DNA of 64,000 nt, from the NCBI RefSeq assembly GCF_014203715.1, contig NZ_JACHJP010000008.1, positions 1 to 64,000 on the forward strand. The letters are read 5' to 3'. The stretch is from Streptosporangium saharense. Lineage in GTDB: Bacteria > Actinomycetota > Actinomycetes > Streptosporangiales > Streptosporangiaceae. Positions 33,269-41,106 of this stretch are shown piece by piece; within the stretch, counting starts at the first letter, position 1, and every line of letters begins with the position of its first letter. Below the pieces are notes generated by a model. The model ran no database searches and was not told the DNA's origin. It saw only the letters and a list, made by a program, of their open reading frames with translations. Made by a program: the position numbers and the translations under genes.

Positions 33269-33310
33269 GGACCCCGGCCGGTCACCCGTGGCGTGACCGG
33301 TCCGGGGTCC
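33269..33310. terminator. Long hairpin between convergent VOC and DUF2306 genes
   Basis: GGACCCCGG then CCGGTCAC pair with GTGACCGG then CCGGGGTCC, with one bulged T: about 17 bp of stem and a short loop. Confidence 0.8.
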
Positions 33311-33322
33311 TGCGGGGGTGGC

Positions 33323-34099
33323 TCAGCTCCGTGACGGTACGGCGCGCCTGGTCCTGCGACGGCCTCCCCACGGCAGGCCGGAGGTCCGGTCGAGCCACCA
33401 CTGGGCGATGCCGAGGTGCACGATGAAGGGCAGCCAGCCGATCAGCTCGAAGCACAGGTTCATGTTGGCGCCGGGGATGCCCGACACGTAGATCGCGATG
33501 GGCCTGCTGTAGATGTTCGTCAGCGACAGGGCGAAGCTGTAGGTCATCCAGCGGCGGTGCTCCGCCCACCGGTGCTTGCGGCCCATCCGGTAGCCGACGA
33601 GCGTGATGACCAGCCACAACGCGGCGGTGATGTACAGACCCGAGCTGCCCGGCTGGACGCCGCCGTCGCGGTCGTTGCGGATGCGCATCAGGACGATGGC
33701 GACGATCGAGGTGGGGACCGCGCCCGCGAAGACGAACAGGCGTCCGCTGATCCGGTGCACGGCCGGGTAGCGTCTGCGGATCATCGGCCACACCTGCAGG
33801 CAGGCCGTCGCCATCGCGACGCTGGCGGTCACGATGTGGGTGACCACCAGCGCGTAGTGCCAGGGGATGGTCCTGACCAGGTTCACGGTCGCCGTGCTCG
33901 GGTCCAGCCTGATGTAGGGGCCCCAGATGTAGGTCAGGAACACCCCGACCAGGATGACCAGCGGGATCATCCACGGCCTTCGCCACCACCGCGGTTTCGG
34001 CGAGATCCGCCTCGCCCGTTCGGTCAGTCTCCGGTCCAGCTCGGTCATCTCGTCCGGCGCGTCGTGGACGTCGAATGCCTTCTCCGGTGATTGCGTCAC
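33323..34099 (-). CDS. DUF2306 membrane protein (copy 2)
   Basis: A 258-residue protein with a cytoplasmic, charged N-terminus (about 50 residues) and six or so helices. The motifs WHYALVVTHIVTASVAMATACLQVWP, PAVHRISGRLFVFAGA and AEHRRWMTYSFALSL match the protein at 28300. The GTG at 34099 has AGAGGGAACC upstream. Function is unknown; the histidine pattern suggests cofactor binding in the membrane. It may be associated with the redox genes of the island. Confidence 0.82.
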   Translation of the reverse strand: MTQSPEKAFDVHDAPDEMTELDRRLTERARRISPKPRWWRRPWMIPLVILVGVFLTYIWGPYIRLDPSTATVNLVRTIPWHYALVVTHIVTASVAMATACLQVWPMIRRRYPAVHRISGRLFVFAGAVPTSIVAIVLMRIRNDRDGGVQPGSSGLYITAALWLVITLVGYRMGRKHRWAEHRRWMTYSFALSLTNIYSRPIAIYVSGIPGANMNLCFELIGWLPFIVHLGIAQWWLDRTSGLPWGGRRRTRRAVPSRS

Positions 34100-34359
34100 A
34101 GTCGGTTCCCTCTCTGACAGATCTTGGCGGCGGGGGACACGGACGGCCTTTCGGCCGGAGGCGTGAATCCTTCCGAGGCCGCTCACGATCGCACGCCGAA
34201 AAAACCGTGCCGTGCGTTTTCTCGGCGCTCAAACGCGGCATGGGAATGTCGCGCCTCGATGGTCCCATCGGGACCGGGGCGGGGTTTCTCTGAAATTGCG
34301 GAGTTGTGTTCACCCGGCGCCGTGGAAATTCAGATCGTTTTCCACGGCGCCGGGGGCGG

Positions 34360-35913
34360 TCAGTTCTTGGCGGGTACCGGGGTTTTCGCGGGGGCCGGGC
34401 GGCGCAGGGTGGCCGCCGTCAGGGCCGCGAGACCGACGAAGACGACGACGCCGATGACGCCGACGGTGTTGAGCCCCGAGGTGAAGGCCTCCCTGGCGAC
34501 GGTCAGCAGCCGGGCGGCGGGTTCCGCGGGCAGCTCCGAGGCGACGGAGACGGCCCCGGCGAGGGTCTCTCCCGCCTGTTTGTCGAGCCCGGGGGGCAGC
34601 GCGCCCGCGAGGTGCGAGCGGTAGACGGCGGCGCCGATCGTGCCCATGAGGGCCATGCCCAGCGTCCCGCCGAAGTGCAGGCTGGTCTCGGAGATTGAGG
34701 CGGCCGAACCCGCCCGCTCCGGAGGCACCGAGCCGACGACCAGGCCCGTCCCCAGCGAGACCAGCGGGCCGTCGCCGAGCGCGAGTACGGCGATGCCGAG
34801 TACGGCGAGGGCCAGCCCGCCCGCGCCCCCGGCGTCGGTCAGGGCGACGAGCGCGAAACCCACGGCGGACAGCGCCAGGCCGCCCGCGATGGCCGTCCCC
34901 GGCCTCATCCAGCGGACCAGGGCGGGGGAGAGCATGGCGCCCACGGCCAGCGCCAGCCCCATGGGCGCGTACCACAGGGCCGCCATCGCGGGAGACAGGC
35001 CGAGCACCGACTGGAGATACTGGCTGACCAGCAGTCCCGTCCCGGCGATCGTCGCGCCGCCCAGCAGCATCGTCACCAGGACGACGCCGAAGGAGCGCTC
35101 GGCGAACAGCCTCAGGTCGAGCAGGGGATGCTCAAGGCGGAGCTGGCGCCGTACGAAAAGGAACCCGAGGAGCAGGCCGACGGCCAGTGCGGCGAGCGGT
35201 ACGGCGGGCGCGGTGCCGTCACCGACGGCCAGCTCCTTGACGCCGTAGACGAGGGGCAGCACGGTCGCCAGCGACAGGGCGACGCTGACCAGGTCGAGGC
35301 GCCCGGCCTGCGGGTTGCGGTACTCCGGCAGCAGCGGCGGGGCCAGCACCAGCAGCAACGCCATGACCGGGACGCCGAGCAGGAAGACCGACCCCCACCA
35401 GAAGCGTTCGAGCAGGATGCCGCCGACGACGGGGCCGAGCGCCGCGCCGCCGAACTGGCAGGCCGCCCAGAGCGAGATGGCCAGGCCGCGCTGCCTGGCG
35501 TCGGCGAACATGTTGCTGATCAGGGCCAGGGTCGAGGGCATGAGGGTCGCGCCCGCGACGCCGAGCACGGCGCGGGCGACGATGAGCATGCCGGGGCTGC
35601 CCGAGTAGGCGGCGAGCACCGAGGCCAGGCCGAAGGCGGCCCCGCCGACGAGCAGCAGTCTCCTGCGGCCGACGCGGTCGCCGAGGGTGCCCATGGTGAT
35701 CAGGAACCCGGCCAGGAAGAAGCCGTAGACGTCGGCGATCCAGAGCTGCTCGACGCTGCTGGTTCCCAGGTCGGCGCTGAGGTGGGGCACCGCGAGGAAC
35801 AGGACGCCGATGTCCAGCGCGACCAGCAGGGTGGGCAGGGCCAGCACCGCGAGCCCGATCCACTCCCTGCGCCCGGCCCTGGGTGGTGCCTCCTTCGTCG
35901 TCTCGTCATGCAT
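34360..35913 (-). CDS. MFS exporter, DHA2 (14-helix) family
   Basis: A 517-residue transporter with about 14 transmembrane helices. LDIGVLFLAVPHLSADL in helix 1, GDRVGRRRLLLVG in the loop 2-3 motif and the antiporter motif C-like GVAGATLMPSTLALI are typical of proton-coupled drug exporters. The ATG at 35913 follows GAGGAG. Upstream on the same strand is promoter copy D. It is the likely export or self-protection pump for the island's product. Confidence 0.88.
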   Translation of the reverse strand: MHDETTKEAPPRAGRREWIGLAVLALPTLLVALDIGVLFLAVPHLSADLGTSSVEQLWIADVYGFFLAGFLITMGTLGDRVGRRRLLLVGGAAFGLASVLAAYSGSPGMLIVARAVLGVAGATLMPSTLALISNMFADARQRGLAISLWAACQFGGAALGPVVGGILLERFWWGSVFLLGVPVMALLLVLAPPLLPEYRNPQAGRLDLVSVALSLATVLPLVYGVKELAVGDGTAPAVPLAALAVGLLLGFLFVRRQLRLEHPLLDLRLFAERSFGVVLVTMLLGGATIAGTGLLVSQYLQSVLGLSPAMAALWYAPMGLALAVGAMLSPALVRWMRPGTAIAGGLALSAVGFALVALTDAGGAGGLALAVLGIAVLALGDGPLVSLGTGLVVGSVPPERAGSAASISETSLHFGGTLGMALMGTIGAAVYRSHLAGALPPGLDKQAGETLAGAVSVASELPAEPAARLLTVAREAFTSGLNTVGVIGVVVFVGLAALTAATLRRPAPAKTPVPAKN

Positions 35914-35973
35914 GGGAGCTTCCACTCCTCGCTCAGTCGGATGTCGGTGCCGGGAGGCACCTCTCATGGACAG

Positions 35974-36000
35974 ATCGGAGCCGGTTCGGCTTTCTCGACG
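35974..36000 (-). promoter_or_regulatory. ECF-type promoter, copy D (MFS exporter)
   Basis: On the minus strand CGTCGA - 14 nt - CTCCGAT, preceded by GGA, 60 nt before the exporter start. It is the most divergent of the four copies but has the same spacer length. Confidence 0.6.
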
Positions 36001-36090
36001 TCCTCCTTCGAGGTTCTTCGAGAGATTTGCCGGGTTTGGTGGGTCGGCGGGGGCCGGATGCCTCGATGCCGGAAGTCGGCAGGCTTCGGA

Positions 36091-36117
36091 TGACAAGAAC
36101 GGCATGTCCGCTCCGAC
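36091..36117 (+). promoter_or_regulatory. ECF-type promoter, copy C (YCII gene 1)
   Basis: TGACAA - 14 nt - CTCCGAC, preceded by GGA. Its position means the ATG at 36118 would not be in the transcript, which supports the GTG start at 36169. It forms a divergent pair with copy D. Confidence 0.65.
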
Positions 36118-36168
36118 ATGTCTACGGGACCGGTGCGAACCGGACACGGCAAGGCTTGGAGCGAAGAC

Positions 36169-36528
36169 GTGAAGTACCTGCTGGCGATCTACGAGAACCC
36201 CGGCGTCTGGGACGGCGTGCCGGAACGGGTCCGTGACGAGGCGCGGCACCGGTTCGTCGAGGCGATCAGCGCGAGTGGGGAGGTCCTCGGCAGGGTCGTG
36301 CTTGGGGACTTCTCGCACGGCGCCGTCGTCCAGGTCCGTGACGGGCTGGTCTGGATCACCGGCTGCCCCCTGGCCGGGCGTGAGGAGCATCTCGTCGGCT
36401 GCTACGTCGTCGAGTGCGAGAGCAGGGAACGCGCGCACGCCATCGCCGCGATGATCGCGGGCGCCGGGGGCGGGGGACTGGGCGTCGAGGTACGGCCGAT
36501 CGTCTCCTCTGCGGGCGCGGGCGTCTGA
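36169..36528 (+). CDS. YCII/DGPF-family protein 1
   Basis: A 119-residue small protein starting VKYLLAIYENPG, the usual YCII N-terminus (MKYLLLIY). The GTG at 36169 with GGAG upstream is chosen over the ATG at 36118, which lies ahead of the predicted transcription start. It has the conserved GCYVVECESRERAHAIAAMI and VEVRPI end. The biochemical role of DGPF proteins is unknown, but they are standard targets of ECF42 sigma factors. A paralogue lies at 37744. Confidence 0.82.
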   Translation: MKYLLAIYENPGVWDGVPERVRDEARHRFVEAISASGEVLGRVVLGDFSHGAVVQVRDGLVWITGCPLAGREEHLVGCYVVECESRERAHAIAAMIAGAGGGGLGVEVRPIVSSAGAGV

Positions 36529-36542
36529 ACCGTTGTATGGCA

Positions 36543-36800
36543 ACGGGAAAGGCGGGTTTCCGCTTTGGTGCCGTCCGGGTGCCGGGGCGGAGAAAGGCTG
36601 GTCTTCGGGCTGGAGAAAGGCCGGATTCCGGGCTGGGAAAGCCCGGCCTGCGGGTTTGGGAAACGCCGGATTCCGGGTCGGGGAAATCTGGCCTTAGGGC
36701 CGGGAAAGCCAGGTTGTCCGGGTGGGGAAACCCGGCCTTCGGGCCGGAGAGGCTCGGTCCTTTAGGTCGGGAAATCCCGGTCTTCTGGCCGGGAAAACGT
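36543..36800. repeat. Degenerate 22-bp tandem array of hairpin-forming units
   Basis: About ten units with a GGGAAA-type core (AAA at about 36594, 36617, 36639, 36662, 36685, 36706, 36729, 36773 and 36795; one GGAGAG variant near 36749), mean period about 22 bp. Each unit reads roughly CGGGYYGGGAAANCCCGG; several are perfect stem-loops, such as CCGGGCT-GGGAA-AGCCCGG. It fills the gap between YCII gene 1 and the SDR gene. Multiple frames stay open through it, so ORFs crossing it are not trusted. Confidence 0.85.
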
Positions 36801-36844
36801 CGAGGAAGGACCCCTGTCCCGGGTCCTTGACCGGAGGTGGAACC

Positions 36845-37633
36845 GTGAACGTCCCTGAACTGTTGCCGGGGAAGGTGGTCCTGGTCGCCGGGGTCGGCCC
36901 GGGGCTCGGGCGGGAGCTGGCCGTACGGTGTGCCCGTGCCGGGGCCGATCTCGTGCTGGCCGCGCGCACCGCGTCCCGGCTTGAGGAGGTGGCCGACGAG
37001 GTCAAGCAGCTCGGCCGCCGGGCGCTGGCCGTACCGACCGATCTGACCGACGAGGAGGAGACCGCGAGCCTGGTGCGGGCGGCGGTCGAGACCTACGGGC
37101 GGGTGGACACGCTCATCCACAACGCCTTCGCGGCGCCGCAGCACCTGACGATGGTCGAGGTCGGCCTCGACGAGGTCCGCGAGGGGTTCGAGATCAACGT
37201 CTACGCGGCGTTGCGCCTGGCCCGGCTGCTCGCGCCGACGCTGGTGGAGAGCAGGGGCTCCATCGTCATGATCAACTCCTCGGTCCTGCGGCACTCGATC
37301 GAGCGTTGCGGCTCCTACAAGATGGCCAAGGCCGGGCTGCTCGCGCTCGCCCAGATGCTCTCCACCGAACTCGGTCCGCAGGGGGTGCGCGTCAACACCG
37401 TCGCCCCGGGGCCGATTCTGATCGACACGGTGAAGGCGTTCGTCGAGGAGATCGCCGCCGCCCGTGGCGTCCCCGCGCAGACGGTCTACGACGAGATGAC
37501 GAGCAGCATCGACCGCCGCAGGCTCCAGGACCCCGACGAGGTCGCCGACGCCGTGATCTTCCTGGCCTCCGACCTGGCGCGGGCGATCACCGGACACTGC
37601 CTCGACGTCAACGGCGGCGAGTACCACAGCTGA
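36845..37633 (+). CDS. Short-chain dehydrogenase/reductase
   Basis: A 262-residue classical SDR. The cofactor motif is VAGVGPGLGRE (GxxxGxG), NAF replaces the usual NAG, and the catalytic triad is visible as INSS (Ser), then SYKMAKAG (Tyr and Lys). Basic residues after beta-2 (AARTASR) suggest NADP(H). It oxidises or reduces an alcohol/ketone of unknown nature. The GTG start follows GGAGG, directly after the 22-bp repeat array, which forms its 5' region. Confidence 0.88.
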   Translation: MNVPELLPGKVVLVAGVGPGLGRELAVRCARAGADLVLAARTASRLEEVADEVKQLGRRALAVPTDLTDEEETASLVRAAVETYGRVDTLIHNAFAAPQHLTMVEVGLDEVREGFEINVYAALRLARLLAPTLVESRGSIVMINSSVLRHSIERCGSYKMAKAGLLALAQMLSTELGPQGVRVNTVAPGPILIDTVKAFVEEIAAARGVPAQTVYDEMTSSIDRRRLQDPDEVADAVIFLASDLARAITGHCLDVNGGEYHS

Positions 37634-37671
37634 GCCCCGCGGAGAGGTCGTCGAACTCGTCGGCCGGAGGA

Positions 37672-37698
37672 TGTCAAAACCCCGGCCCCGGCTCCGAC
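37672..37698 (+). promoter_or_regulatory. ECF-type promoter, copy A (YCII gene 2)
   Basis: TGTCAA - 14 nt - CTCCGAC, preceded by GGA, 45 nt before the start of YCII gene 2. It is nearly identical to copy B, including CGG before the second box. Confidence 0.75.
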
Positions 37699-37743
37699 CT
37701 CTCCATGGAAGGCACGAAAACTCGATTCGGAGGAGCGAGTCAT

Positions 37744-38115
37744 ATGTCGAAGTTCATGCTGATCATGCACACCAGCCCCGCGGTCATGGAGAAGCTGTCC
37801 GAGGCCGAACTCAACGAGATCATGAGCGGTCACGGGGCGTTCCAGGAGAAGATCAAGGAGACCGGGGAGTTCGTCTCGACGCACGCCCTCGGCGACCCGT
37901 CCAACAGCGCGGTGGTCAGCGTCGCCGACGGGACCACCACCGTCAAGGACGGCCCGGTCACGGTGAGCGAGCTGGGCATCGGCGGCTACTACATCGTCGA
38001 GTGCGAGAGCAAGGACCGCGCCTACGAGGTCGCCGCGCTGATCCCGGACGCGAAGATCGACGGTCTTGCCGTCGAGGTCAGGCCCATCCTGTTCTCGGCC
38101 GGCGCCAACCTCTGA
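37744..38115 (+). CDS. YCII/DGPF-family protein 2
   Basis: A 123-residue protein beginning KFMLIMHTSPAVMEKLSEAELNEIM, with the DGPV motif (a DGPF variant) near residue 76, GGYYIVECESKDRAYEVAALIP and a VEVRPI end. GGAGGAG lies before the ATG. It is close to the 36169 protein but better conserved. It has its own ECF-type promoter (copy A) and two strong terminators, so it is a separate transcription unit. Confidence 0.85.
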   Translation: MSKFMLIMHTSPAVMEKLSEAELNEIMSGHGAFQEKIKETGEFVSTHALGDPSNSAVVSVADGTTTVKDGPVTVSELGIGGYYIVECESKDRAYEVAALIPDAKIDGLAVEVRPILFSAGANL

Positions 38116-38135
38116 GCACCCGGGTCCACTGAACT

Positions 38136-38160
38136 CGGGACCGGTCGCGTACCGGTCCCG
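38136..38160 (+). terminator. Terminator hairpin 1 after YCII gene 2
   Basis: A perfect 10-bp stem CGGGACCGGT / ACCGGTCCCG with loop CGCGT, 20 nt after the stop codon. Confidence 0.8.
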
Positions 38161-38172
38161 GAGGCACGTGCC

Positions 38173-38208
38173 CCCGTTCCCACCCGGCTCGGGGCGGGTG
38201 GGAACGGG
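38173..38208. terminator. Terminator hairpin 2
   Basis: A perfect 14-bp stem CCCGTTCCCACCCG / CGGGTGGGAACGGG with an 8-nt loop. It insulates YCII gene 2 from the convergent DoxX operon. Confidence 0.75.
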
Positions 38209-38310
38209 CCGTGCCGTTTCAGAGGGCTTCACGAGGCCGGGTCGCGTGCCGTACCCCGTGAGGGATCACCGCCGGTCGCGAAGCCGGTGCGTCGCCGCCT
38301 CTCCGAGCCG

Positions 38311-38679
38311 TTACGCGGCGGCGAGTGCGAAGTGAGCTGTCGCGCCTGCCGCGAGTGCCAGGAAGAGCAGCGGGAACGCGATGTTGTGCAGGACCGATGC
38401 CCGTAGGTGTGCCCCGACCGCGACCAGGTAGAACAGGACCAGCCCGATCGCGGCCGCGAGCCCGAGGGGCGTGATACCGGCCAGCCCGACGACCAGGCCA
38501 AGTGCTCCGGCGCCCTTGAGCGCCGCGAGACAGGGCAGAAGCTCGGGGCGCAACCCGACCTCGGCCGAGTTCGCGAGGACGAATCCGGCCCGGAACAGGT
38601 CCGCGGCGACGATGAGGGCGTTGGCCGCGACGCACGCCACGGTGACGGTCACCAGCGCTGTCAGGACGAAGTCGTTCAT
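38311..38679 (-). CDS. DoxX-like four-helix membrane protein
   Basis: A 122-residue protein with four hydrophobic helices. LPCLAALKGAGALGLVVGLAGITPLGLAAAIGLVLFYLVAVGAHLRA is the DoxX_2 core. Its ATG overlaps the TGA of the 40-codon gene upstream. DoxX-type proteins are frequent targets beside ECF41 sigma genes and are thought to help handle redox stress. The divergent neighbour is exactly such a sigma gene. Confidence 0.8.
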   Translation of the reverse strand: MNDFVLTALVTVTVACVAANALIVAADLFRAGFVLANSAEVGLRPELLPCLAALKGAGALGLVVGLAGITPLGLAAAIGLVLFYLVAVGAHLRASVLHNIAFPLLFLALAAGATAHFALAAA

Positions 38680-38798
38680 GACGCGTACCGGAGCCCTGAG
38701 CCGTCGCCGACGTGGGCTGCGGTACGTTCGACGTCCGTGGGCGCCACCTTTTCGAACCGCTGGGGGTCGAGGTGAGACCGGGCGGTTTCCACGCTCAT
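38676..38798 (-). CDS. 40-residue hypothetical protein coupled to DoxX gene
   Basis: A small ORF with a strong GGAGGAG ribosome site and an ATG at 38798, ending in a TGA that overlaps the DoxX ATG. The product starts MSVETARSHLDPQRFEKV, continues VAPTDVERTAAHVGD, and is soluble and charged. It is not recognised. The ribosome site, coupling and matching ECF41 promoter upstream argue that it is translated. Confidence 0.6.
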   Translation of the reverse strand: MSVETARSHLDPQRFEKVAPTDVERTAAHVGDGSGLRYAS

Positions 38799-38852
38799 GG
38801 TGGGTCTCCTCCGTGCGGGGTCGGTTTGTTGGCCTGGTCGGCCGCCCTTCAT

Positions 38853-38879
38853 GACGCCCGGCACGTCCGAAAGGTGACC
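38853..38879 (-). promoter_or_regulatory. ECF41-type promoter of the DoxX operon
   Basis: On the minus strand GGTCACC - 16 nt - CGTC, close to the known ECF41 consensus TGTCACA-N16-CGTC. It faces the 40-codon/DoxX operon and sits immediately upstream of the sigma gene. Confidence 0.7.
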
Positions 38880-38884
38880 GCCCC

Positions 38885-39760
38885 GTGGAACTGATCGAAG
38901 AGTTCGAGGCGGAACGCGCGCGGCTTCTCTCCCTCGCCCACCGGATCCTCGGGTCCGCCGAGGACGCCGAGGACGCCGTGCAGACCGCCTGGGTTCGCCT
39001 CCAGGCGGCGGACCACACACGGATTCGGACGCCTGCGGCGTGGTTCACCACGGTGACCGCACGTCTGTGCCTTGACCAGTTGCGAGCACGTGAACGACGC
39101 GGAGAGACGCCGCTCTTCGCCGAGATGCTTCCCGGCGATCGGATCGCCGTGGACGAGGAGTTCCTGCGCCGCGACAAGGTCTCCCGCGCGCTCATGGTGC
39201 TGCTCGACAAGCTCACTCCCACCCAGCGGGTCGCCTACGTGCTGCATGACCTCTTCGGCGTGCCGTTCCGCGAGATCGCCGACGTACTGGACACCACACC
39301 GACGAACGCGAAGAAGCTGGCCAGTCGTGCGCGGCAACGCCTCGAAGGGACAGATCCGGCGTCCGCAGAAGAGGCCCCGCGGACATCGGGCCACTGGCGG
39401 ATCGTTGACGCCTTCCTCTCCGCCGCTCGTGGAGGGCACATCGACACGCTCATCACCCTGATGGCGCCCGAGGTCGTCCGGGCCGCCGACCCGGCCCTGC
39501 TCCCCGAGGGCGGCGCCGTCGAGGTCGTCGGGAACCACGCGGTGGCGGAGGAGACCCGTCACTTCGCCGATCGGGTCCACGCGAGCATCCCGATGCTCGT
39601 CAACGGCGCCGTCGCCGCGGTCATAGCCCCCGGGGGTCACCCGATCGCGGCCATCACCTTCACGTTCGAGGACGACAGGATCGCCCGTATCTCGATCGCT
39701 CGTCTGAAGCCGACCGACGAGGTGCGCCCGGTACGGCCCGGCGGCCTTCGAACGCTCTGA
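38885..39760 (+). CDS. ECF41/SigJ-type sigma factor with SnoaL-like C-terminus
   Basis: A 291-residue sigma factor. Region 2 is FEAERARLLSLAHRILGSAEDAEDAVQTAWVRL and region 4 is LTPTQRVAYVLHDLFGVPFREIADVLDTTPTNAKKLASRARQRL. Residues after about 165 form a SnoaL_2-like domain, which regulates activity in ECF41 factors in place of an anti-sigma factor. The GTG start has GAAAGGTG upstream. The divergent operon carries a matching promoter, so this factor is its probable direct activator. Confidence 0.88.
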   Translation: MELIEEFEAERARLLSLAHRILGSAEDAEDAVQTAWVRLQAADHTRIRTPAAWFTTVTARLCLDQLRARERRGETPLFAEMLPGDRIAVDEEFLRRDKVSRALMVLLDKLTPTQRVAYVLHDLFGVPFREIADVLDTTPTNAKKLASRARQRLEGTDPASAEEAPRTSGHWRIVDAFLSAARGGHIDTLITLMAPEVVRAADPALLPEGGAVEVVGNHAVAEETRHFADRVHASIPMLVNGAVAAVIAPGGHPIAAITFTFEDDRIARISIARLKPTDEVRPVRPGGLRTL

Positions 39761-39805
39761 CCCTTGGCCGGTGCCGCGTTCCGGCCGGCTCGCGGATCGT
39801 GAGGT

Positions 39806-40462
39806 TCATTTTCTGTCGGTGAAGCCGGTGCGGTAGGCCCAGACGACAGCCTGGGTGCGGTCGCGGACCTGGAGTTTGCCCAGGATGTGTTTGATGTGGG
39901 TCTTCACGGTCTCCGGGGAGACGTGCATCGAGCGGGCGATCTCGACGTTCGACAGGCCCTCGGCGAGGGCGCGCAGCACGTCGGCCTCCCGTTCGGTCAG
40001 CCGGGCCGCGCGGGTGGCGTCCCCGCCGCCCGCGCCGCGCCGGGCGGCCAGCGTCTCCAGCAGCCTGCGGGTCACCGAGGGCGCCACGAGCGCGTCCCCA
40101 CCCGCGACCGTGCGGATGCCCTCGACCACCTGCTCCGGGGTCGCCCGTTTGAGCAGGAAACCGTCCGCCCCCGCCGCGATGGCGTCGTCCACGATCTCGT
40201 CGAGGTCGAAGGTGGTGAGCACCAGCACCCGGGGCCTGGGCTGCGGCCAGGAGGTGATCTCCCGGGTGGCGCGGACGCCGTCGTGGCCGGGCATCCGCAC
40301 GTCCATCAGCACGACGTCCGGCCTGCTCTTCCTGACTCCGTGTACGGCCTGCGTCCCGTTGGCCGCCTCACCCACCACGACGATGTCCCGCTCGGCGCCG
40401 AGCAGGGCCCGCAGGCCACCCCTGACCAGCGCGTCGTCGTCGGCGAGGAACACCCTGATCAT
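39806..40462 (-). CDS. NarL/LuxR-type response regulator
   Basis: A 218-residue regulator. The receiver domain has acidic pocket DDD (residues 8-10) and phospho-acceptor Asp54 in VVLMDVRMPG; the LuxR HTH is LTEREADVLRALAEGLSNVEIARSMHVSPETVKTHI. Its ATG overlaps the kinase TGA (ATGA). The cognate kinase upstream is split by an 11-bp duplication, so signalling through this regulator may be altered. Confidence 0.92.
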   Translation of the reverse strand: MIRVFLADDDALVRGGLRALLGAERDIVVVGEAANGTQAVHGVRKSRPDVVLMDVRMPGHDGVRATREITSWPQPRPRVLVLTTFDLDEIVDDAIAAGADGFLLKRATPEQVVEGIRTVAGGDALVAPSVTRRLLETLAARRGAGGGDATRAARLTEREADVLRALAEGLSNVEIARSMHVSPETVKTHIKHILGKLQVRDRTQAVVWAYRTGFTDRK

Positions 40463-41106
40463 GACCGGGCCACCGGCAGGACCGCCCTGACGCCGAAGCC
40501 GCCCGCGACGGGACCCGCCTCAAGGTCGCCGCCTTCGAGCCGGGCCCGTTCCCTCATGTTGACCAGGCCGCGTCCCGGCACCGGCTCGGGGAAGCCGTCG
40601 CCCTCGTTGGTCACCTCAAGCAGCACCCTGTCCCCGGTCTGCGTCAGGTCGATCCTGATGCGTCCCTCGGCGGTGTGCCGCAGCGCGTTGGTCACGGCCT
40701 CCTGGGTGATCCGGTAGACGGCCCGCGCCCCGCTGGCGGGCAGGTCCACCTCGCCGATGTCGAGGTCGAGCTCCCGCCCCGCGGCACGGACCCACCCGGC
40801 GAGCTGGGCGAGGTCGGCCGTCGTGGGATCGACGTCCGCCCGGTCCGTGCCGTCGCGGACCGGGTCGAGGACGCGCAGCAGGCGGTCCAGTTCGTCGAGC
40901 GCGCCCCTGCCGAGCGTCTCGATGTGCCCGAGCGCCTCGTGGCCGAAGGCGGGGTTCTCCGCGAAGACCCGCCTACCCACCCCGGCCTGCATGACCATCA
41001 CGTTGACCGCGTGGCCGAGCGCGTCGTGCAGCTCCCCGGCCAGCCGGGCACGCTCCTGGAGCAGGACCTGTTCGGCGAGCGCGACCCGCTCCCTGGCCTC
41101 GCTCAC
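40459..41106 (-). CDS. Histidine kinase, C-terminal catalytic half (split gene)
   Basis: A 215-residue HisKA_3/HATPase protein: the H-box is LAGELHDALGHAVNVMVMQAG, the N-box region ITQEAVTNALRHT and the G-box RGLVNMRERARLEGG. The GTG at 41106 overlaps the TGA of the membrane half (GTGA) but has only a weak AGGCC site. Removing one copy of an 11-bp duplication at 41107-41128 joins both halves in a single ORF of about 385 residues, the normal length for this family. It is either a broken kinase or a functional split one coupled by the overlap. Confidence 0.8.
   Translation of the reverse strand: MSEARERVALAEQVLLQERARLAGELHDALGHAVNVMVMQAGVGRRVFAENPAFGHEALGHIETLGRGALDELDRLLRVLDPVRDGTDRADVDPTTADLAQLAGWVRAAGRELDLDIGEVDLPASGARAVYRITQEAVTNALRHTAEGRIRIDLTQTGDRVLLEVTNEGDGFPEPVPGRGLVNMRERARLEGGDLEAGPVAGGFGVRAVLPVARS

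Noticed and set aside
36356-37627. 423-codon minus-strand ORF across the 22-bp repeat array and SDR gene
   Set aside because: It is a shadow of the SDR and YCII genes joined through the repeat array, whose periodicity keeps several frames open.
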